In this document: positions 17,831 to 25,049 of the stretch, piece after piece | Layout: each line of letters begins with the position of its first letter | How positions within the stretch are numbered: the first letter of the stretch is position 1 | Made by a program: the position numbers and the translations under genes | The notes under the pieces: model-generated | What the model was told of the DNA's origin: nothing | What the model saw: the letters and a program-made list of their open reading frames with translations, nothing else | Databases searched by the model: none | DNA from: Mycolicibacter sp. MU0102 | GTDB taxonomy: Bacteria > Actinomycetota > Actinomycetes > Mycobacteriales > Mycobacteriaceae | DNA length: 64,000 nucleotides | Direction of reading: 5' to 3' | NCBI RefSeq assembly: GCF_963378105.1 | Contig: NZ_OY726398.1 | Location: 3,720,001-3,784,000 of the forward strand

Positions 17831-19045
17831 ATGGACGGCTTCCGGGTGCTGGAGGTCGCGCAGTTCACGTTCGTCCCGGCGGCCGGGGCGATCCTGGCCG
17901 ATTGGGGGGCCGACGTCATCAAGGTCGAGCACCCAGTGCGCGGCGACACCCAGCGCGGGTTCATCCGGATGGGCGGCTTCGAACTCGACCCCGACCGGCA
18001 TCCGCTGATCGAACATCCCAACCGCGGCAAGCGCAGCGTCGGCATCGACGTCTCGACCCCGGACGGTCAGCAGGTGCTCTACGAGCTCGCCGCCTCCGCT
18101 GACGTATTTCTGACCAACTACCTGCCGCGGGCACGGCAGAAGAACAAGTTCGATGTGGAACACATCCGCGCCGCGAATCCGAACATCATCTATGCCCGCG
18201 GCAGCGCATACGGCGACAAGGGCCCCGAGCGCGACACCGGCGGCTTCGACGGCACCGCGTTCTGGACCCGCAGCGGAGTGGGGCACGCCCTGAGCCCGGA
18301 AGAGCTCGGTGCGCCACTGTCCCAGGGAATCCCGGCGTTCGGCGACTCGGTCGGCGGCATGAACATCGCCGGCGGGATCGCTGCCGCACTGCTGCATCGC
18401 GAACGCACCGGGGAAGCCCTCGAGGTCGACGTCTCGCTGCTGTCCACCGCGTGGTGGGCGGCCGGCGCCAGCGTGACCCAGGGCATGGAGACCGGCGAGG
18501 CCATGCGTGCACTCATGCCGCAATCCGGTGGCTCACCGGCGAATCCGTTCCTGGGCAACTACACCACCTCCGACGGCGGCACCATCAATCTGTGCATCGT
18601 CAGCCCGACCGGATACATCCGGGACACCTTCGAGCATTTGGGCATTCCCGATGCGGCGGACGACCCCCGCTTCTCCGACGTGCTGCCGCTGATGCAGAAC
18701 GCCGAGGCAGCCAGCGCACTGATCGTCGCCGCGATCGGCTCCAAACCGTTCGAATACTGGCGTCAGCACCTCAAGACCATGAAGGGCCAGTGGGCGCCGT
18801 TCCAGAGCCTGGTCGACTTGGGCTCCGACGAACAGGCCATCGCCAACGACATGATCGTCGAGGTCGAGGCGGGCGACGGCGGGCCGGCGTTCAAAGTGGT
18901 CCGCGGTCCGGTCCAGTTCAACCATGAGCCGCTGGAGACGACCCGCGCCCCGCAGGCATCCGAGCACACCGAGATCGTGTTGATGGAGCTCGGAATCGAC
19001 TGGGAACGCATCGAAAAGCTCAAAGAATCGGGCGCTATCGCCTAA
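17831..19045 (+). CDS. CaiB/BaiF (formyl-CoA transferase) family CoA transferase
   Basis: A 404-residue class III CoA transferase. MDGFRVLEVAQFTFVPAAGAILADWGADVIKVEHP is the standard N-terminus, with NRGKRSVGIDVSTPDGQQVLYELAASADVFLTN next. The catalytic Asp of the family (around residue 170) is expected in or near GFDGTAFWTRSG. ATG at 17831 is chosen because homology begins there. It transfers CoA between acids without ATP. It heads a run of four same-strand genes with DUF35, thiolase and amidohydrolase proteins. Confidence 0.9.
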   Translation: MDGFRVLEVAQFTFVPAAGAILADWGADVIKVEHPVRGDTQRGFIRMGGFELDPDRHPLIEHPNRGKRSVGIDVSTPDGQQVLYELAASADVFLTNYLPRARQKNKFDVEHIRAANPNIIYARGSAYGDKGPERDTGGFDGTAFWTRSGVGHALSPEELGAPLSQGIPAFGDSVGGMNIAGGIAAALLHRERTGEALEVDVSLLSTAWWAAGASVTQGMETGEAMRALMPQSGGSPANPFLGNYTTSDGGTINLCIVSPTGYIRDTFEHLGIPDAADDPRFSDVLPLMQNAEAASALIVAAIGSKPFEYWRQHLKTMKGQWAPFQSLVDLGSDEQAIANDMIVEVEAGDGGPAFKVVRGPVQFNHEPLETTRAPQASEHTEIVLMELGIDWERIEKLKESGAIA

Positions 19046-19050
19046 CCGTC

Positions 19051-19111
19051 GTTGAGTCTGCGGCCACGGAGCTGCCTACTCGACCCTTTCCGCCACCAAC
19101 GCAGAGTCAAC
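19051..19111. repeat. 61-bp inverted-repeat element, copy 1
   Basis: Arms GTTGAGTCTGCG and CGCAGAGTCAAC pair at 11 of 12 positions around a 37-base centre. The same terminal 12-mers and the same 61-bp total length recur at 21945-22005. It lies between the CoA-transferase stop and the DUF35 gene, with its right end touching the ribosome site. Confidence 0.55.
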
Positions 19112-19120
19112 GGAGGACCG

Positions 19121-19534
19121 ATGCAGAAAGCTCTAGCACCCGACATTTCGACGTGGCCGGACGCCAGCCCGCAGCTGATCGGCAGCCGCTGCGGCGGCTG
19201 CGCCGCCACGGTGTTCCCGGCCCAGCCACGCTGTCCGAGCTGCAGCGGCGACCAGATGAGCCAGGAGCTGCTGCCGCGCACCGGCACCCTGGTGGCCTGG
19301 ACCACTCAGGGCTTTCCGCCCGGGGCGCCATATCTGGGTCCAACCGGTAAGGACTTCGTACCGTTCGGTGTCGGTCTGGTGCAGCTGGGCGACGTCATCC
19401 GGGTCGAAGGTCGCCTCACCGAGAACGAGCCGGACAAGCTGGAATTCGGCATGCCGGTGGAGCTGGTCATGATTCCGTTCACCTCCGACGCCGACGGCAA
19501 CGAGGTCATCACCTTCGCCTTCCGGCCGGTATAG
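19121..19534 (+). CDS. DUF35 Zn-ribbon/OB-fold protein
   Basis: A 137-residue acyl-CoA-associated OB-fold protein. The N-terminal rubredoxin-like zinc ribbon is intact: SRCGGCAATVFPAQPRCPSC has two CxxC pairs. The OB-fold follows (TGTLVAWTTQGFPP ... FGVGLVQLGD ... VELVMIPF). Such proteins partner thiolase-fold enzymes, as ChsH2 does with Ltp2. The ATG at 19121 follows ACGGAGGA. It lies 14 bp before the thiolase-like gene, so the two probably form one complex. Confidence 0.9.
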   Translation: MQKALAPDISTWPDASPQLIGSRCGGCAATVFPAQPRCPSCSGDQMSQELLPRTGTLVAWTTQGFPPGAPYLGPTGKDFVPFGVGLVQLGDVIRVEGRLTENEPDKLEFGMPVELVMIPFTSDADGNEVITFAFRPV

Positions 19535-19548
19535 GAGACCGCGATCCC

Positions 19549-20697
19549 ATGACTCATGACGTAGCGATCATCGGTGTCGGCCTGCACCCGTTCGGCCGAT
19601 TTGAGGGCAAGTCCGCGATGGCGATGGGGGTCGATGCGATCTTCGCCGCGGTGGCCGACGCGGGGGTGGACTGGAAAGACATCGGCGCCGCGACCGGTGG
19701 CAGCTGGACGGTGGCCAATCCCGATGCGATCGTCGGGATGGTCGGGCTGTCGGGTATCCCGTTCACCAACGTGTTCAACGCATGTGCCACCGCTGCCAGC
19801 GCGGCCAAGGTCTGCTCCGACGGTATCCGGCTGGGCGACTATGACATCGGCATCGCCGTCGGCCTGGACAAGCACCCGCGCGGGGCGTTCACCGAAGACC
19901 CGGCGCTGGTCGGAATGCCGCGGTGGTATGCCGAGAACGGTCAGTACCTGACCACTCAGTTCTTCGGCATGAAGGCCAATCGCTACCTGCACGATCACGG
20001 CATCTCCCAGCAGACGTTGGCCAAAGTCGCGGCGAAGAACTTCCGCAACGGCGTGTTGAACCCGAATGCGTTCCGGCGTAAGCCGATCTCCGAGGAGGAG
20101 ATCCTGGGCTCGGCGATGCTGAACTATCCGCTGACCCAGTACATGTTCTGCGCACCGGATGAGGGCGCGGCGGCGGTGGTCATGTGCCGCGCCGACATCG
20201 CGCACCGCTACACCGACAAGCCGGTGTACCTGCGCGCGGTGGAGGTCCGCACTCGGCACTACGGCGCCTACGAGGTGAACACCACCTTCGCCCCGGTGAC
20301 CGAAGACGTGGCGCCCACGGTGTACGCCGCCCGCGCTGCCTTCGAAAAGGCCGGTGTCGCGCCCGAAGATGTCGACGTTATCCAGTTGCAGGACACCGAC
20401 GCCGGCGCCGAGATCATCCATATGGCCGAGTGCGGCTTCTGCGCCGACGGCGACCAGGAGAAGCTGCTGGCCGACGGCGCGACCGAGATCACCGGATCAC
20501 TGCCGATCAACACCGACGGCGGGCTGATCGCCAACGGTGAGCCGATCGGCGCGTCGGGACTGCGCCAGATCCACGAGCTGGTGCGCCAGTTGCGCGGCGA
20601 AGCCGGCGACCGCCAGGTGCCCGGCGAACCCAAAGTCGGGTTCGCTCAGCTCTACGGGGCACCGGGCACGGCCGCGGCAACCATCCTGACCACCTAG
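19549..20697 (+). CDS. Thiolase-fold (lipid-transfer/SCP-x type) enzyme
   Basis: A 382-residue thiolase-superfamily protein. The nucleophile-type Cys is kept in FNACATAASAA, but the GHP motif of true thiolases reads GEPIGASGLRQIHE, so the general base is altered. Such proteins commonly work with a DUF35 partner on acyl-CoAs. Directly downstream of the DUF35 gene and upstream of the amidohydrolase. It might be a degradative thiolase or an aldolase; the altered His motif argues against ordinary thiolysis. Confidence 0.85.
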   Translation: MTHDVAIIGVGLHPFGRFEGKSAMAMGVDAIFAAVADAGVDWKDIGAATGGSWTVANPDAIVGMVGLSGIPFTNVFNACATAASAAKVCSDGIRLGDYDIGIAVGLDKHPRGAFTEDPALVGMPRWYAENGQYLTTQFFGMKANRYLHDHGISQQTLAKVAAKNFRNGVLNPNAFRRKPISEEEILGSAMLNYPLTQYMFCAPDEGAAAVVMCRADIAHRYTDKPVYLRAVEVRTRHYGAYEVNTTFAPVTEDVAPTVYAARAAFEKAGVAPEDVDVIQLQDTDAGAEIIHMAECGFCADGDQEKLLADGATEITGSLPINTDGGLIANGEPIGASGLRQIHELVRQLRGEAGDRQVPGEPKVGFAQLYGAPGTAAATILTT

Positions 20698-20713
20698 CGA
20701 CCGGGAGACACCC

Positions 20714-21943
20714 ATGAGCCAGTTCCGTGACGCACCGATCTTCGATGCCGACCAGCACATGTACGAGACCCCCGAGGCGCTGACCAAGTACCTGCCGGAG
20801 AAGTACTCGCGGGCGGTCCAATTCGCCCAGATCGGCCGCCAGACCCGGATCATCATCAACGGCAAGGTCAGCGACTTCATCCCGAACCCCACCTTCGAGC
20901 GGGTGGCCGCACCGGGCGCACACGAGAAGTTCTTCGCTGGGGAGAACACCGAGGGCCTGACCCTGCGCGAGATGCAGGGCAGGGCGATCGAGGCGCCGCC
21001 GGCAACCCGCAACCCCGCGGACCGGGTCGCCGAACTGGACCGCCAGGGCGTCACCGAAGCGTTGAACTACCCCACGTTGGCCAGCTTGGTGGAGCATTCC
21101 AGCGCCGACGACCCGGAGCTCACGCTGGCAATTGTTCACGCCCTGAACCAGTGGATGGCCGAGCACTGGACCTATGACTACGACGGCCGGGTGTTCTCCA
21201 CGCCGATCATCAACCTGTCCGAGGTCGAGGGCGCCCAGCGAGAACTGGAGTACATCCTCGATCAGGGCGCAGCAGTGGCGCTGATCAAACCCGGGCCGGT
21301 CAACGGCATCCACGGTTGGCGCTCCCCGGCGCTGCCGGAGTTCGACCCGTTCTGGCGTGATGTCCAGGCCGCCGGTCTGCCCATCGTGTTGCATGCCAGC
21401 TTCCCGCCGCTCGACGCCTACGTCGGCCGCTGGGAACCGCCTTACACACAGAACTTCATGACGCAGAGCGCTTTCCGCTGGATGGTGTTGGGGCACCGGG
21501 AGATCGCCGACATGATCACCGCGCTGATCTGCCACGGCACCCTGACCCGCTTCCCCAAGCTGCGCATCGCCAGCGTGGAGAACGGCAGCTCCTGGATCGG
21601 GCCGCTGTTTCACGACTTCGGCGACCTGTACAAGAAGATGCCGCAGAACTTCCCCGAGCATCCGCATGAGGTGTTCCGGCGCAACATCTGGGTCAGCCCG
21701 TTCTGGGAGGGCGCCGTCTCCGATGTGGTGGACACCGTCGGCTGGGACAAGGTGCTGTTCGGATCGGACTATCCGCATCCCGAGGGTCTGGCCGAGCCGA
21801 AGGGATTCTGGAAGTACGCCGAGGGCATGGACGTTCGGCGCACCTATGACTTCATGGGTGACAACGCCCGCCGGTTCATGGGGCGCCCGATCGCGAATCC
21901 GGACCCGGCCGCGCTCAAGCCACCGGCATTCGCCGACGCCTAG
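20714..21943 (+). CDS. Amidohydrolase-2 family protein
   Basis: A 409-residue TIM-barrel metal hydrolase or decarboxylase of the ACMSD/LigW type. Metal-site motifs are DADQHMYE near residue 12, a His in PIVLHASFPP and the C-terminal FGSDYPHPEG. In mycobacteria these proteins recur in alicyclic catabolic operons and may cleave or decarboxylate beta-dicarbonyl-like CoA intermediates. Last gene of the 17831-21943 run, 16 bp after the thiolase. It ends just before a strong hairpin. Confidence 0.88.
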   Translation: MSQFRDAPIFDADQHMYETPEALTKYLPEKYSRAVQFAQIGRQTRIIINGKVSDFIPNPTFERVAAPGAHEKFFAGENTEGLTLREMQGRAIEAPPATRNPADRVAELDRQGVTEALNYPTLASLVEHSSADDPELTLAIVHALNQWMAEHWTYDYDGRVFSTPIINLSEVEGAQRELEYILDQGAAVALIKPGPVNGIHGWRSPALPEFDPFWRDVQAAGLPIVLHASFPPLDAYVGRWEPPYTQNFMTQSAFRWMVLGHREIADMITALICHGTLTRFPKLRIASVENGSSWIGPLFHDFGDLYKKMPQNFPEHPHEVFRRNIWVSPFWEGAVSDVVDTVGWDKVLFGSDYPHPEGLAEPKGFWKYAEGMDVRRTYDFMGDNARRFMGRPIANPDPAALKPPAFADA

Positions 21944-21944
21944 T

Positions 21945-22005
21945 GTTGACTCTGCGGTCAGGGCTGCGACACACCGCAATTCACCACCCTGGCCGCAGAG
22001 TCAAC
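21945..22005. terminator. 61-bp inverted repeat, copy 2; likely bidirectional terminator
   Basis: Arms of 19 bp (21945-21963 and 21987-22005) pair at 18 of 19 positions, the exception being compatible with a G-U pair, around a 23-base loop. It fills the gap between two convergent genes, so it can stop both transcripts. No U-tract follows. Its end sequences match the element at 19051-19111. Confidence 0.6.
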
Positions 22006-22011
22006 GCAGGG

Positions 22012-22770
22012 TCACTTCGGCGCGAAGCGCTGGCCGGCGTCCAGACGGATGCACTGGCCGTTGAGCATCGGATTCTCGACGATGGCGGCCGCCAGTTTGG
22101 CGTACTCCTCCGGGCGGCCCAGCCGCTTGGGGAACGCCGCATCCTTGGTCAGCACGGCGGCGAACTCGTCGGGGATGCCCTCGGTGAGGCCCGTGGCGAA
22201 CAGACTGGGCGCGATCGCCAGCACGCGGACGCCGACACTGCCCAGATCGCGGGCCATCGTCAGGCACATTCCGGCGATCGCGGCCTTGGACGCCGTGTAG
22301 GCGACCTGCCCGATCTGGCCTTCGAACGCCGCGATCGAGGAGGTATTGATGATCACGCCGCGCTCGTCGTCTTCGGGCTCGTTGGTGCTCATGTGCCAGG
22401 CCGCGAGCCGGCTGACGTTGAAGGTCCCGACGACATTGAGATCCTGGGTGCTGCGAAAGGCCTCCAGGTCGTGCGGTCCATCCCGCTTGATCGTTCGTTG
22501 TCCGATACCGCCACCCGCGGTGGTGACCGCGATGTGCAGCCCGCCCAACGCCTCGACCGCCTCGTTCAGCACCCGCTCGGTACCAGCGAAGTCGGTGATG
22601 TCGGCTTCGAAGAAGAGGCCGCCGATCGATTCGGCCACTTCCTTGCCCTTGGACTGCGGCCGGTCCAAGACAGCCACTTGGGCACCGCGTTTGGCCAACA
22701 GCTCCGCTGTCGCCTTACCGAACCCCGATGCACCACCGACGATGATCGCGCGCTTGTTTTCGATCTCCAC
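22012..22770 (-). CDS. SDR, type-II 3-hydroxyacyl-CoA dehydrogenase (HSD17B10)-like
   Basis: A 252-residue short-chain dehydrogenase with cofactor motif GGASGFGKATAEL, the DRP/SKG region that selects NAD, and active-site Ser-Tyr-Lys in INTSSIAAFEGQIGQVAYTASKAA. The pattern is that of mammalian HSD17B10, which acts on 3-hydroxyacyl-CoA and hydroxysteroids. The GTG at 22770 is chosen because AAGGGGA stands 7 bp upstream; a longer frame exists. The upstream region has three tandem TTACnGTAA-like sites. Confidence 0.87.
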   Translation of the reverse strand: MEIENKRAIIVGGASGFGKATAELLAKRGAQVAVLDRPQSKGKEVAESIGGLFFEADITDFAGTERVLNEAVEALGGLHIAVTTAGGGIGQRTIKRDGPHDLEAFRSTQDLNVVGTFNVSRLAAWHMSTNEPEDDERGVIINTSSIAAFEGQIGQVAYTASKAAIAGMCLTMARDLGSVGVRVLAIAPSLFATGLTEGIPDEFAAVLTKDAAFPKRLGRPEEYAKLAAAIVENPMLNGQCIRLDAGQRFAPK

Positions 22771-22819
22771 GAACACTCCCCTTGTTTGGACACGACGACC
22801 CGGGGCCGCCCCGGCGCCT

Positions 22820-22852
22820 ATACTATAGCTATTCCCGTAATACATTCAGTAT
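22820..22852. promoter_or_regulatory. Triple TTACnGTAA-like operator, 12-bp period
   Basis: ATACTATAG (22820), TTCCCGTAA (22832) and ATTCAGTAT (22844) follow at exact 12-bp steps upstream of the SDR. The left site overlaps the palindrome CTATACTATAG. Individual matches are moderate; the spacing is the main support. Confidence 0.42.
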
Positions 22853-22912
22853 GGCGTATGAGGGTCCCCGCGATCGAGCCGGCGATCGGCCCGGACAGCC
22901 AGCGTCAAGCAC

Positions 22913-23401
22913 TCAATCGATGAACCGGCCGACGACTCTGGCCAGCAACGATCGAACCCGCGGCGAGAGATAGACCGCGAACAGCCCGTTGAAGATGTCC
23001 TCGCGCAGCCTGGTCAGCGTCGAGGTCTTGATCCGCCAGTCGCCGTCGACCTTTTCGTAGGTCTCGGTGTAGTGGCCGTAGCCGCGCAGGTTGACGCCGG
23101 GGCCGAATCGCACCACGTCTTCCAGCGCCCACACTCCATGTGCCGTGGTCGGTGAGTCCAGCTCGATGTCGGGCGCGTGGACCTGGTGGACAGTGGGCTC
23201 ATCTCGCAGGCTTTTTCGGGTGAAGGCCACGAATTCGTCGGCGCCAGTGATGACTTTGCCACCCGCACTCGATGTATCGCTGACGAAATCATCGGTGAAC
23301 AGCGCGCGCCAGGCCACCCAGTCTTTGGTGTCCAGATACCGGCAGTAGCGCGACTTCAGGCGTTTGATCGCCTCGATCTGCGCCGCGGTGTCGTCAGCCA
23401 C
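22913..23401 (-). CDS. SnoaL/NTF2-like protein
   Basis: A 162-residue single-domain protein of the NTF2 fold: IEAIKRLKSRYCRYLDTKDWVAWRALFTDD is the standard N-terminal helix, followed by ITGADEFVAFTRKSL, HQVHAPDIEL and YTETYEKVDGDWRIKTSTLTRLR. The family includes dehydratases, isomerases and scaffold proteins, so the reaction cannot be named. The GTG at 23401 overlaps the end of the DUF35 gene by 8 bp. It is the last gene of the run starting at 28180. Confidence 0.82.
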   Translation of the reverse strand: MADDTAAQIEAIKRLKSRYCRYLDTKDWVAWRALFTDDFVSDTSSAGGKVITGADEFVAFTRKSLRDEPTVHQVHAPDIELDSPTTAHGVWALEDVVRFGPGVNLRGYGHYTETYEKVDGDWRIKTSTLTRLREDIFNGLFAVYLSPRVRSLLARVVGRFID

Positions 23402-23816
23402 GACTCGGCGCCGGTTCGTAGCGCAGCATCGTGACGTCGTGGTCCGGGTAGTCGCAGAACACCGGCTGCACCCGCATTCCCACCGCCAGATCAGCGGGAT
23501 CAACGTTGACCAGTTCGGTGGAGAACCGCGGTCCCTCATCCCATTCGACGATCGCCAGCAGCTGCGGGACGGCGTCGGCGAAGTGCGGCCCGACCGGGCG
23601 GCGGGCCACCGTGAAGGAGTACAGCGTGCCCATCCCGGAGATTTCGCGCCATTCCAGATCATCGGCCAGCGTGCGCGGAGCGCGGACTCGCGGATAGAAC
23701 ACGTAGCTCTCGGTCGACGGCGAGTACTGGATGACGATGCGGTGCTGCGCCAGCGCATCCCAGAACGGAGCGGTGGTGGGGGTCTTGACCGGCATCGGCC
23801 GTTCGAAAGTGATCAT
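23394..23816 (-). CDS. DUF35 OB-fold protein with degenerate zinc ribbon
   Basis: A 140-residue DUF35 protein. The OB-fold half is normal (GMGTLYSFTVARRPVGPHFADAVPQLLAIVEWDEG), but the zinc ribbon reads IQYSPSTESYVFYPRVRAP with none of the four cysteines, unlike the protein at 19121. Partner of the Ltp2-like thiolase whose stop lies 7 bp upstream. In the ChsH2-Ltp2 model the DUF35 domain is needed for aldolase activity. Confidence 0.85.
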   Translation of the reverse strand: MITFERPMPVKTPTTAPFWDALAQHRIVIQYSPSTESYVFYPRVRAPRTLADDLEWREISGMGTLYSFTVARRPVGPHFADAVPQLLAIVEWDEGPRFSTELVNVDPADLAVGMRVQPVFCDYPDHDVTMLRYEPAPSRG

Positions 23817-23823
23817 CTCCGGT

Positions 23824-25032
23824 CTAGTCCCCTTCCAGGATGAGCGTCGTCTGTTCCGACAGGATTCCGCCGTTGCCCGAGACGAAGGCCCGGTTGCAGT
23901 CGGCCACCTGCGCGGCCTGAGCCCGGCCCATGATCTGGCGAGTGGCGTCGCAGACGTGGTGCATACCGCCGGCCAGGCCGGCTTGGCCGAATCCGAGTTG
24001 ACCGCCCGCGGTATTGAGCGGGAAGTCGCCGCGGAAGGTCAGGTCATGATCGGCGAGGAACTGCATGCCCTTGCCCTTCTCGCAGAACCCCGCGTCCTCC
24101 AGCGACAACAGCACGGTGATCGTGTAGCAGTCGTAGATGGAGACCATGTCCATGTCCGCGCGCGTCAGATCCGTCATGGCGAAGGCGGTGTCGGCGGCCT
24201 CGCGGATGGGAGTCGCCAGCAGATCGGCTGCGTACGTCGGGGTTTTGAACGGCACGTGTTCGCCGAATCCCTTAATCCACACCGGACGGTTGCGGGCTCG
24301 CTTGGCGATGTCGGCACTGGCGATCACCACCGCGGCGCCGCCCACACAGGGCATCACGATCTCCAGCATGTGCAGCGGATCGGCGATCACCGGGCTGGCC
24401 AGCACGTCCTCGACGCTCAGCGGGGTGTCGCGCCAGATGGCGCCGTCGGTGTGATTGGCGTTGGTGCGCTGATCGACGACCAGTTTGGCCATCGCCCGTT
24501 CGTCATAGCCGTAGACGGCGCCGTAGCGCGTGGCGACCTGGCCGTAGGGGCCGTTCTGCCCCAGGTTGCCGTAGGGAATCTCGAACTCTGCTTGCGGAGA
24601 ACCGTATTGGTTGCTCGAGGACCCGAAGAACATGGCATCGACCAGTGGCTTGGGTTTACGTTCCGACATCGGGGTGATGTAGCGGGCCGGCAGCGCGCAC
24701 AGCACCACATCACAGATGCCCAGTTCGATCGCCGCCGCGGCGCGCCAGACCATGGCCGCGGCACTGGCCCCACCCAAGTCGACGATCTCGGCGAACCGCG
24801 CTGGAACCCCGAGGTATTCAGCGATCGTGGACGGCACGAAGATCTCCGATTCGCCCAGGTGCGAGGTGACGATGCCGTTGACGAGTTCGCCCGGAAGGCC
24901 CGCGTCGGCCAGTGCTGCCGCGCTCAACTCGGCCCACTGCTCCAGGGTGAACGGGGCCGGGGTGGCCTTGTTCATCCGTTCCGGCGGCAGCTCGACATAG
25001 CCGACGATCGCGGCGTCTCCACGTAGTCCCAT
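23824..25032 (-). CDS. Ltp2-like thiolase-fold aldolase
   Basis: A 402-residue thiolase-superfamily protein without the nucleophile Cys (EIVDLGGASAAAM at that position). The segment IYDCYTITVLLSLEDAGFCEKGKG is characteristic of Ltp2, which performs a retro-aldol cleavage of a beta-hydroxy side-chain acyl-CoA using a Tyr pair. With the DUF35 gene next to it, a ChsH2/Ltp2-type aldolase is the best reading. It could remove a C2 or C3 unit from a tertiary carbon, where beta-oxidation is blocked. Substrate inferred. Confidence 0.85.
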   Translation of the reverse strand: MGLRGDAAIVGYVELPPERMNKATPAPFTLEQWAELSAAALADAGLPGELVNGIVTSHLGESEIFVPSTIAEYLGVPARFAEIVDLGGASAAAMVWRAAAAIELGICDVVLCALPARYITPMSERKPKPLVDAMFFGSSSNQYGSPQAEFEIPYGNLGQNGPYGQVATRYGAVYGYDERAMAKLVVDQRTNANHTDGAIWRDTPLSVEDVLASPVIADPLHMLEIVMPCVGGAAVVIASADIAKRARNRPVWIKGFGEHVPFKTPTYAADLLATPIREAADTAFAMTDLTRADMDMVSIYDCYTITVLLSLEDAGFCEKGKGMQFLADHDLTFRGDFPLNTAGGQLGFGQAGLAGGMHHVCDATRQIMGRAQAAQVADCNRAFVSGNGGILSEQTTLILEGD

Positions 25033-25049
25033 GCGGGGTGTCCTTTATC

